A DNA stretch of 8,983 nt from a bacterium. GTDB lineage: Bacteria; Fidelibacterota; Marinisomatia; Marinisomatales; JAHJCW01. A model generated the notes under the pieces. That model did not search any database. It worked only from the letters and a program-made list of their open reading frames with translations, and was not told where the DNA came from. The position numbers were made by a program, and so were the translations under genes. Below, piece after piece: positions 1 through 6,942 of this stretch (position 1 is the first letter of the stretch; each line of letters starts with the position of its first letter). Location: NCBI GenBank assembly GCA_018812885.1, contig JAHJCW010000026.1:1-8983 (forward strand), written 5' to 3'.

Positions 1-79
1 CTATATAGATTACATACAAGATATCCTATTAGAGAATTAATATGATAATTCAAATAACCATACAATTGGATTCAGTATA

Positions 80-679
80 ATGTACATTTCTAAACTGAAA
101 GATTTAACACCTAAAACAGATAGCATAATAAAAAAAGCAATCGGAAGATTTATACTTTGGTGTTATCGTTGGCGTATTGAGGGTGAAGTATTAAATGCAA
201 AAAAGTTTATTGTCATTCTTGCGCCGCATACATCGTATTGGGATTTTTTAACAAATATGGGCACAATGCTGGCACTGGGCGTTCGAAACAGATGGTTTGT
301 AGCAGATGCATTTTGTTGGTGGCCGCTCGGTAATTTTATGCGTTGGTTGGGTGGTATACCAATCGATCGTAGCTGTCCGCAAGATTTAGTCATTTTGACA
401 ATCGGAAAATTTGAAGACCACGACGAATTAATTCTTGCGTTGTATCCTGAAGGCACCACCCGAAAAGCGATAAAATGGAAAACTGGATTCTGGCATATTG
501 CACGCGGTGCAAATATTCCGATTCAATTTTTAGCTGTTGATTATAAAAAACGTGCGAGTGTATTTGGTCCTGTGATTCAACCATCAGACGATATTGAAGC
601 CGATATGAAGAAAATCCAAACATATTTTAAAAATGTAACTCCTAGAGACATGGAAAAATTTGCTGGGGAGTATTTTTAG
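80..679 (+). CDS. 1-acyl-sn-glycerol-3-phosphate acyltransferase family protein (PlsC-like)
   Basis: This 199-residue protein is a member of the PlsC/LPLAT family, which transfers an acyl chain from acyl-CoA or acyl-ACP to a lysophospholipid-type acceptor at the inner membrane face. Visible motifs are the catalytic HX4D box (H50-T-S-Y-W-D55), motif II GGIPIDR (91-97, acceptor binding), motif III PEGTTR (123-128) and a motif IV-like IPIQFLAVDY (146-155). There is no clear transmembrane helix, only the amphipathic stretch around 17-31. It belongs to the short form of about 190-200 residues; the exact acceptor (lysophosphatidate or another lipid) cannot be read from sequence. The ATG at 80 is the first start after an in-frame stop at 38-40 and has no Shine-Dalgarno; a TATAAT overlaps it (76-81). 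It stands alone and converges on the next gene with a 10-bp gap. Confidence 0.88.
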   Translation: MYISKLKDLTPKTDSIIKKAIGRFILWCYRWRIEGEVLNAKKFIVILAPHTSYWDFLTNMGTMLALGVRNRWFVADAFCWWPLGNFMRWLGGIPIDRSCPQDLVILTIGKFEDHDELILALYPEGTTRKAIKWKTGFWHIARGANIPIQFLAVDYKKRASVFGPVIQPSDDIEADMKKIQTYFKNVTPRDMEKFAGEYF

Positions 680-689
680 ATTAATATAG

Positions 690-1370
690 TTAATTTGACT
701 TTTGCCCTTGTATATAAGCAATTGACAAACTACTTACCCCTAGTGCTAATCCTAAGAAGAATAAAACCCATGAATATTCAGCATTTGCATAGCCGTTTTC
801 AGAAATTATTGCGGAATTTATTATGAAGGAATAAAACCAGAATATAAATGCTGAAAACTGTAATAATACAACGGAAAAGCTGAATTTTAATTTTGTACCA
901 TTACCTTCATGCAGAACAATGAAAATGCTACCAAATATAAAATAAATACTTATTAATACAGGAACCAATACTGGACTATACCACGCAACCGGTAATAAGA
1001 AAAGGGTATCCCAATCCATAATAGATGCAGGCCATTGTAAAAATATTCGTAATCCTACATAATATAATATATCCCATGTACCGAATGCCAAGAAAAACAT
1101 TGCCAAACGTGTACGTACATTATAGGCGGCTAAAATAGATGTAGTCGTGAGCATTATGATTGTCATGGCTTCGCGGATAGCTTCAACAGAGAAGTTGAAA
1201 TTCGTAATTGGAATATTGGTAATATTTCCATCAGGTGGAAACATGATTTGCCTAATATACATAACGCAAATTGCCTCTAAAATCCCCATACATATGGCAA
1301 AGATAATTACGTTCGAAATTCGTAATCTGATTAACTTTCCATCATTTACATTTTTTATTGTATTATTCAT
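690..1370 (-). CDS. Six-helix integral membrane protein of unknown function
   Basis: I do not recognise a named family. From the ATG at 1370 the protein has 226 residues with about six hydrophobic segments: roughly 18-37, 60-82, 87-106, 118-150 (long, possibly a re-entrant or broken helix), 160-187 and 200-220. Loops contain aromatic and polar stretches, including a WDILYY motif near the third helix and MDWDTLFLLPVAWYSP leading into the fourth, which look conserved in character but cannot be assigned a function. An in-frame ATG at 1406 would give 238 residues, but those 12 extra codons are the terminator hairpin of the upstream gene, so 1370 is preferred. Neither start has a Shine-Dalgarno. 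The gene lies downstream of the thiolase/DUF35 pair in the same orientation, but the terminator suggests separate transcription or only read-through. Confidence 0.7.
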   Translation of the reverse strand: MNNTIKNVNDGKLIRLRISNVIIFAICMGILEAICVMYIRQIMFPPDGNITNIPITNFNFSVEAIREAMTIIMLTTTSILAAYNVRTRLAMFFLAFGTWDILYYVGLRIFLQWPASIMDWDTLFLLPVAWYSPVLVPVLISIYFIFGSIFIVLHEGNGTKLKFSFSVVLLQFSAFIFWFYSFIINSAIISENGYANAEYSWVLFFLGLALGVSSLSIAYIQGQKSN

Positions 1371-1380
1371 AAATAAAATA

Positions 1381-1409
1381 AATATGCCCCAATGGTTTTG
1401 GGGCATATT
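1381..1409 (-). terminator. Rho-independent terminator of the thiolase/DUF35 pair
   Basis: Positions 1381-1392 (AATATGCCCCAA) and 1398-1409 are exact reverse complements, giving a 12-bp stem with a 5-base loop (1393-1397). Read on the minus strand, the hairpin starts 23 bases after the DUF35 stop codon and is followed by the T-rich tract TATTTTATTTAT. This fits an intrinsic terminator. The plus-strand side is less T-rich, so the orientation is mainly minus. Confidence 0.8.
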
Positions 1410-1432
1410 CTATTATAATTTAAAAACTATCA

Positions 1433-2029
1433 TTAGCTAAATGTGAATCCTTCAGGTAATTTTGATTCAGCAGTGCCTACAGGAACCCATGCTAAATCCA
1501 AAATAGTAAAGGTTGGATTCTTTGTTTGAAAGATAGGTAAAACCCGCATACCGATTTTTGGTTCGCCAACCGGTAAATAGCTCATTAAAATTGTTGAAAC
1601 ACCTTCAAATTCAATATTAATGAATCGGATTGGTTTTTCCAGTGTATTGAAAGCACCGGTACGCTCAGTTACCATGAAAGTATGAACTGTTGCAGATTTT
1701 TTTGCTATCTTTGTGATATCAACGATCGTATTTCGTTTTAAACAATCAGGACAGTGAATTTTAAATGGCACATGTATAGTCCCTGTATGTTCACACTTGG
1801 GATTCTCACAACGCGTACCAAGTAATTTACCATCCTTTAAAGAGTTAAAGAAAGAAGCCTCTCCACCATACATATGAATGTAAGTCATGTCTCTTGGGTT
1901 TGTAACACCTTTAAGTGCTCCATTTTCATCTCTAATTGGAGTATTAGGATAAATATAGTGAAACTTTCCTTTAAATTGAAAACGTCCATCAACAACTTTT
2001 ACCGTTCCACGATCTTTTAAGTCAGCCAT
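1433..2029 (-). CDS. Zn-ribbon/OB-fold (DUF35) acyl-CoA-binding partner protein
   Basis: This 198-residue protein has the DUF35 layout: an N-terminal helical extension (about 1-65), a zinc ribbon with four cysteines (C74-X4-C79 and C93-X2-C96), then an OB-fold (about 100-185) with beta-rich segments such as TVHTFMVTERTGAF and the MSYLPVGEPKIGMRV turn. DUF35 proteins form complexes with thiolase-superfamily enzymes; known examples are the archaeal thiolase/HMG-CoA synthase complex and steroid side-chain aldolase partners, where the OB-fold holds the CoA moiety. Here the partner is encoded immediately upstream. The ATG directly abuts the thiolase stop codon and is served by a strong AGAAAGGAGG site inside the end of that gene, implying translational coupling and matched stoichiometry. 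All four zinc ligands are intact, so this subunit shows no sign of decay. Confidence 0.88.
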   Translation of the reverse strand: MADLKDRGTVKVVDGRFQFKGKFHYIYPNTPIRDENGALKGVTNPRDMTYIHMYGGEASFFNSLKDGKLLGTRCENPKCEHTGTIHVPFKIHCPDCLKRNTIVDITKIAKKSATVHTFMVTERTGAFNTLEKPIRFINIEFEGVSTILMSYLPVGEPKIGMRVLPIFQTKNPTFTILDLAWVPVGTAESKLPEGFTFS

Positions 2030-3454
2030 TTAAAACCTCCTTTCTAATTGATGATCGGGATGAATTAGAATTGTAGCTGTTACCTGTGAGCCAACTCCGG
2101 CATGACTAATTGCCAAACCGCGTTTAGCTCCTTTAACCTGTAAATCAGTCCAATCAGATGGTTTTTTACGATCAAAGGCATCCCATTTTTTCTGATCTCC
2201 ATGCATTTCTGCCCATCTTCCCCAAAGATGTTGCGCAACTTCAACGACCTGCATAATCCCGGTTGCGCCTACAGCATGCATATTACCAATCAGACCTCCA
2301 GAAAGATTTGCTGGAAGTTTACCCGGTTTACCGGTATGTGGATTAGTATGATAGCAATCACCTGATTCTACATAAGTTCTACCTTCACCATAAGGTCTAA
2401 TTCCGATATCTTCATAGGTTTGAATATCGCTAATCGTAAAAGCATCATGAAGTTCTACGAGATCAAGATCTTCAGTTGGGTCGGTGATTCCTGCCATTCT
2501 GTATCCATAATATGCTGCCATTCTTGCAGCTAGAAAGCCAGTGAATCCCGGATATCTATCGCCACCGAGGAATCTTTTACCAAGATCTTTATACTGATCT
2601 GCCGTTTCATTAGGCAATAAAGGAATTTCCATATCCCTGCGGTCGGCAACGCGTAAAGTGTGCGATCCTGCTGAACTATAGAGTAGGAGAGGGTTGTCTG
2701 TTAATTCGTAGGCAGTTTTTTCATCAGCTAATATCACTCCGGCTGCACCAACGCTCATTAAACAACAATCCAAGGCTCTTAAGGGATGAGCGACTACCGG
2801 TGAATTAAGAACATCTTCAACTGTAATATCCATCGCTCCATGAGCATGAGGATTCATCCTAGCATAGCCACGATTTTTAACAGCAATCTTAGCCATCGTT
2901 TCACGGAAAGAATCTTCGGATTTTCCGAAAACCTGCCAATATTTTTGTGCCATAACTGCATAATAGCCGGTATATATATGTCCTAGGGGTGTTTCCCAAT
3001 CTTTATCTGCAGCACAAGCAATGAGATGATTGCCCTCGTCAGTAGGGACCTCATCCATTCTTTCCCAACCCATTGCAAGAGTACAATCGGAATAGCCGGA
3101 GGCAACTGCTTTAAATGCTTCCCATATTGTTGAACCACCTGTAGCTCCGCCTGTTTTAACTCCAATATTACCAAGTGGATCTAAGCCTAGACGATCATGA
3201 ATTACAGATTCACCAAGCAATTGGTCACCAAAATGATCGGCAAAGTGTCCATAATAACATGAATGGATATATTTTTTTAATCCTGCAGGTGTTTTTCCAA
3301 TAAATTATGCAGCCTCTGTAAAGGCGTCAATTACAAGTTCCTCTGTGCGTTTTTCCGGAATAGCACGCCCAAATTTTGACATTCCACCAGTAACAAGATA
3401 TACTGGTTTGCTCATTTTCGGGATTTTTAATTGTCGTTCACTAAATGTGATCAT
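2030..3454 (-). pseudogene. Thiolase-superfamily protein (cysteine-less), interrupted by an in-frame TAA at codon 50
   Basis: The reading frame from the ATG at 3454 to the stop at 2030 has 474 codons before the terminal stop and is homologous along its length to SCP2/acetyl-CoA acetyltransferase-type thiolases. The N-terminal part (VYLVTGGMSKFGR, codons 17-29) fits the family start and has a good ribosome site. At codon 50 (3305-3307) a TAA interrupts it; similarity continues in the same frame, with no frameshift. A TTG at 3220 opens the rest (396 residues) but would lack the first strands of the fold. Family motifs: the cysteine loop reads VKTGGATGG (99-107) where thiolases have V-E-A-A-C-A-S-G-G, so Gly103 replaces the nucleophile; HDAF (336-339); GNMHAVGATG (390-399) with the conserved His393; a C-terminal SHAGVG lacking the second cysteine. 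With the adjacent DUF35 subunit, an aldolase-like or non-thiolytic CoA-ester role is inferred. Base composition is visibly less AT-rich than in comEC. Confidence 0.82.
2036..2045 (-). promoter_or_regulatory. Strong ribosome binding site for the DUF35 gene
   Basis: On the minus strand AGAAAGGAGG lies inside the last codons of the thiolase gene, six bases before the DUF35 ATG. The stop TAA and the ATG are adjacent (TAAATG). It is the best Shine-Dalgarno in the window and fixes the DUF35 start. Confidence 0.85.
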
Positions 3455-3462
3455 AGTAACAT

Positions 3463-3467
3463 TCCTT
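3463..3467 (-). promoter_or_regulatory. Ribosome binding site deciding the thiolase start
   Basis: AAGGA on the minus strand lies eight bases upstream of the ATG at 3454. It supports translation starting there rather than at the internal TTG at 3220, and therefore supports the view that the TAA at codon 50 lies inside the gene. Confidence 0.65.
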
Positions 3468-3649
3468 GTATTTTAAATTAATCATTAGGTAGGTATAATT
3501 ATTTTTAGAAATTACAAATTATTAATTGATATATGAAAATGAGAAAAGATAATAATTCTTTAATAGTAGCAAAGAGGTGGTTAGATTTATTTTAAAATTA
3601 CCCACATTTTACATTTTAATATCCTCCTTGCCCTTAGTATAATTGAAGA
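3468..3649. promoter_or_regulatory. AT-rich divergent intergenic region (thiolase / comEC)
   Basis: This spacer separates the divergently transcribed thiolase and comEC genes and must hold promoters for both if each has its own. On the plus strand a TATAAT (3638-3643) ends six bases before the comEC ATG, with no convincing -35 box. That would place transcription start at or very near the ATG and give an almost leaderless message. For the minus strand I see only AT-rich candidate boxes, none convincing. No operator-like palindrome or RNA structure stands out. Confidence 0.35.
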
Positions 3650-5992
3650 ATGGATTTTAACCCACAAACAGCATTTAGAAAACAACCGATGGTGTATATT
3701 GCCACTGCAGTTATTATCGGAATTATATTAAGTGGATTACTTAATGTGTCAATAATTGCTCCAATTATAGCCGGGAATCTATTTATTTGGTATTTAATTG
3801 CGAGGAAATGGAAAAACTCATATTTATTGATAGTTGTAATAATGGCTATCTCGGGATTTACAGTTTCAAGCTATAAAAATGATAACTTTCATAAGTCTTT
3901 GACTGAAGTAAAAACTTTTACAGAAAAAACGATTGAATATAGCGGAATTGTACGTGAAGTAAATAATTATTCAAGTGGACAGCGCTATATTTTAGAAAAT
4001 ATTCAATTAAAATCTGAGGATTCAACTATAAATAGAAGTTTTAAATATTTAGTATATCCAAAAGACCAAGTTATTGATAATCTATCTGCAGGAGATACAT
4101 TAAGAGGAAGCGGTAAGTTGCAATTATTTAGTGATATACGAAATCCGGGTGAATATGATTTTAAGAAATATTATCATAATAAGAAAATAGTCGGGAAAAT
4201 TTATACTAAAAACAAAATACAGGTTTATTCAAATTTAAAATGGTCACCAATAAAATCAATAAATTCTATAAGAGAGAGTGTTCGTTCAAAATTAATAGTA
4301 TATTCTGATACAGAAACTGCTGCGTTATTATCTGCATTGATTTTAGGCGATAGAAGCAAAATTGATCAGGATCTTCGAGAATCATTTGCAAATGTGGGAG
4401 TTATTCATGTACTCGCCGTTTCGGGATTGCACGTTGGTTATGTATTAGTAATATTATTATTGTTTGTAAAAATTATTCAGATTCCATGGGGCTGGGATAA
4501 ATTATTTATTGTTTTGGGATTAATTATATTCACAATCTTATCCGGCGGAAGACCAAGTGTTATTCGTGCATCAATTATGGCAAGTTTGTATATATTTGCT
4601 CCCGTATTAAATAGAAAGCCAAATGCATGGAATATAATCGCAACCGCGGCATTTCTTATCTTGATAGTAAATCCGAATTCTTTATACGATTTAGGATTCC
4701 AACTTAGTTTTGCTGCGGTATTGTCGATTATTTATTTCTATAGTTTATTCAATAGAATTCTGCCTGACAGGTTGAAAGTCAGCAATGTTAAGAATAACGT
4801 TGCACGATTCTTTTGGGCGCTGTTATTAGTTTCATTTTCGGCACAAATCGGTACTGTCCCGGTTGTTGCTCATTACTTTGGGAGAATACCGCTAGTTGCA
4901 ATTATTGCAAACCTTCTAATAATTCCATTAATTGGAGGATTTGTTGCATTGGGAATTGCCAAATTATTTTTCTTTTGGATACCTCCGCTTAGTTTTTTCA
5001 TAAATCAAGTAAACTGGTTAATTAAAGAATTGATTTATCTATTTGTATCTATATTTGATAAATTTCCATACGCTTCGATACAGACACCACAATTTAATTG
5101 GATCAACTTAATTCAATATATATTAATTGTTGCGTTATTTTTTCTTATAATACAACGTAAGTACAGTAAAATTATAATATTTGTGGTTCTATTTATTAAT
5201 TCGATTTTATGGCCTTGGGTGTTTGAAAAGAAAGGAACGGATATAGTATTTTTAGATTTAGGTGCTAATGAATCTACAATTATTAAAAATAATGGTAATA
5301 AAAGTGTTCTTATCAACGTCGGAATTTTAAATCAATTTTCCGATGATCTGAATAGAAAGGTGATTCCTGCAATAAAGTCTCTAAATCTTATAAAGTTTGA
5401 TTGGCTTATTCGTTCAAAAGGAAACAGTAATCATCAAGTTGGAATAGCAAAAGCAATAGAATCTATCCCAATCGATACAGTATGGGATGTTGGGATAGAC
5501 CCAGATTCTTGGATTGATGACCATATTAAACATACAATTCAATTGAAAAACATAGATTATAATATTATAAATCGCGGGGAAGTAATAAAAATCGATGGTC
5601 AATCATATATTCAATTTTTATTACCCGTAAATGGGCATCAAATAGAAAATTCAAATTTAGCAATAAAGATTTTAAACGGTTCAAATTCAATACTATTTAT
5701 TGATAAATTAACAGATAATGATTTTAAAATATTAATTAATGATAGTAGCGCTATAAAATCAGATGTATTAAAAATGTCTTATCCTAAACAATTACCAGAT
5801 AATTTTAACGGATTTTTAAATATAGTCAATCCTTCTAAAGTCATTATAACCGGAGCTAGGTCGAGTAAATACAGTCCAACCCGTTCAGAATTATATGAAA
5901 TAATCGGGTCGGAATTATTTTTTACAGATTCAGTTGGAGCAGTTTGGCTATTTTCCGATGGTAAGAATCAATTTGAGGTGAAAGAATGGTAA
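3650..5992 (+). CDS. comEC: ComEC/Rec2 family DNA-uptake channel with degenerate C-terminal beta-lactamase-like domain
   Basis: ComEC forms the inner-membrane channel that takes up single-stranded DNA during natural transformation. At 780 residues this is a full-length three-domain form. It has N-terminal helices (about 14-75), then a soluble OB-like DUF4131 region (about 80-200). The Competence domain with many helices (about 220-510) carries the family signature LILGDRSKID and, at about 250-263, HVLAVSGLHVGY. A C-terminal metallo-beta-lactamase-like domain runs from about 530 to 780. In that domain the usual LDVGQGD is LDLGANE, and the HxHxDH metal motif is K590-G-N592-S-N594-H595, so only the last histidine remains. 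The channel part looks intact; nuclease activity of the C-terminal domain is doubtful. The ATG follows an in-frame TGA closely, so it is the most upstream possible ATG; the Shine-Dalgarno is weak. The 3' end overlaps the next gene by seven bases. Confidence 0.92.
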   Translation: MDFNPQTAFRKQPMVYIATAVIIGIILSGLLNVSIIAPIIAGNLFIWYLIARKWKNSYLLIVVIMAISGFTVSSYKNDNFHKSLTEVKTFTEKTIEYSGIVREVNNYSSGQRYILENIQLKSEDSTINRSFKYLVYPKDQVIDNLSAGDTLRGSGKLQLFSDIRNPGEYDFKKYYHNKKIVGKIYTKNKIQVYSNLKWSPIKSINSIRESVRSKLIVYSDTETAALLSALILGDRSKIDQDLRESFANVGVIHVLAVSGLHVGYVLVILLLFVKIIQIPWGWDKLFIVLGLIIFTILSGGRPSVIRASIMASLYIFAPVLNRKPNAWNIIATAAFLILIVNPNSLYDLGFQLSFAAVLSIIYFYSLFNRILPDRLKVSNVKNNVARFFWALLLVSFSAQIGTVPVVAHYFGRIPLVAIIANLLIIPLIGGFVALGIAKLFFFWIPPLSFFINQVNWLIKELIYLFVSIFDKFPYASIQTPQFNWINLIQYILIVALFFLIIQRKYSKIIIFVVLFINSILWPWVFEKKGTDIVFLDLGANESTIIKNNGNKSVLINVGILNQFSDDLNRKVIPAIKSLNLIKFDWLIRSKGNSNHQVGIAKAIESIPIDTVWDVGIDPDSWIDDHIKHTIQLKNIDYNIINRGEVIKIDGQSYIQFLLPVNGHQIENSNLAIKILNGSNSILFIDKLTDNDFKILINDSSAIKSDVLKMSYPKQLPDNFNGFLNIVNPSKVIITGARSSKYSPTRSELYEIIGSELFFTDSVGAVWLFSDGKNQFEVKEW

Positions 5993-6918
5993 TAATAGCG
6001 GGAGTGGATGAAGCAGGCCGTGGGCCGCTTGCGGGTCCGGTTGTAGCGGCGGCAGTGATATTGTCTGATGAAAAAATTGAAGGATTGCGCGATTCTAAAA
6101 AATTATCTGCGAAAAAAAGAGAAACACTTTTTGAAGAAATAAATAATAAGGCAGTCTCCGTTGGTATTGGCATCGTTGGCGAAAAAGAAATTGATAAGAT
6201 AAATGTTCTAGCTGCTACTCAAAAATCAATGCAAATGGCATTGGGAAGATTGAAACAAAAGCCTACATTAGCATTGATTGACGGCTACAAACTACCGAAT
6301 CAAGTAATACCAAATAAAGGTATCATAAAGGGTGATACAAAAGTTGAATCAATTATGGCGGCTTCAATTATTGCTAAGGTTACTCGTGATGCAATCATGG
6401 TAGAATATGATAAAATATTTCCTGAATATGGCTTTGCAAAACATAAAGGATATGGAACAAAACAGCATTTTGAGGCTCTACACAAGTTTAAGGCAGCGCC
6501 CATCCACCGTAGATCATTCAAACCGGTTTCATCAAATCTTCCAACAATTGTCTGGTTGCAAGAAACAAAACGAGTAGGTATAGTTGGAGAGCAATTAGCA
6601 GCATGCAAATTGATGGCCGAAGGTCATACAATTATTAGTATAAATGAAAATTGCGCACCCCACGGCGAGATTGATATAATATCCGAAAAGGATGATTTAC
6701 TGATATTTACGGAAGTTAAAACTTTCTCAAAGGAACAAATGGCAACCCCGGAATTAAAAATAGATATAAATAAATTAAGAAAGTTAGAAAATGCGATTAA
6801 TTCTTATATTTGGAAACATAATATTAATAAGGACATAAGATTAGATGCAATGTCGGTAGTGTTAGGAAAAAATCATAGTATTAAAAAATTTGAGGGAATC
6901 GAACTAAATTTTAATTAG
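5986..6918 (+). CDS. rnhB: Ribonuclease HII fused to a YraN-family (UPF0102) nuclease-like domain
   Basis: One continuous 310-residue ORF holds two proteins that are usually separate. Residues 1-190 are RNase HII, which cuts RNA in RNA/DNA hybrids and starts removal of misincorporated ribonucleotides. The GVDEAGRGP motif supplies D8 and E9, IDG supplies D99, KGD supplies D117, and AASIIAKVTRD (125-135) and HKGYG (153-157) also match. The four catalytic acids keep the expected spacing (D99 to D117 is 18). Residues about 196-310 are a YraN/UPF0102 domain with a PD-(D/E)xK-like core: GEQLAA (E202), HGEID (D230) and TEVK (E243, K245). The function of YraN proteins is not firmly established; a Holliday-junction-resolvase-like fold is usual. 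GAGGTG five bases before the ATG, inside the end of comEC, sets the start and suggests coupling. Confidence 0.94.
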   Translation: MVIIAGVDEAGRGPLAGPVVAAAVILSDEKIEGLRDSKKLSAKKRETLFEEINNKAVSVGIGIVGEKEIDKINVLAATQKSMQMALGRLKQKPTLALIDGYKLPNQVIPNKGIIKGDTKVESIMAASIIAKVTRDAIMVEYDKIFPEYGFAKHKGYGTKQHFEALHKFKAAPIHRRSFKPVSSNLPTIVWLQETKRVGIVGEQLAACKLMAEGHTIISINENCAPHGEIDIISEKDDLLIFTEVKTFSKEQMATPELKIDINKLRKLENAINSYIWKHNINKDIRLDAMSVVLGKNHSIKKFEGIELNFN

Positions 6919-6942
6919 AATTATCAAATAAAATTGGAAAAT

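Noticed and set aside
1..79. Possible 3' end of an upstream gene
   Set aside because: The stretch is AT-rich with stops and no recognisable protein fragment in any frame, so no feature can be supported.
690..1406. ATG at 1406 as the start of the membrane protein
   Set aside because: The extra 12 codons are the terminator hairpin of the upstream gene, and the extension is unlike the rest of the protein.
2030..3220. Taking the TTG at 3220 as the true thiolase start
   Set aside because: It would remove the first strands of the thiolase fold, has no ribosome site, and leaves unexplained the in-frame family-like N-terminus with a good ribosome site at 3454.
3533..3595. 20-codon plus-strand ORF in the divergent spacer (starts MKMRKDNNS)
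   Set aside because: It has no ribosome site, no neighbour support and is short enough to occur by chance in AT-rich DNA.
3609..3629. Strong Shine-Dalgarno-like AAGGAGG on the minus strand followed by an ATG-TAA start-stop
   Set aside because: The only reading frame it could serve is a start directly followed by stop; a next ATG gives six residues. It could be a relic of a lost gene or chance, and no regulatory structure accompanies it.
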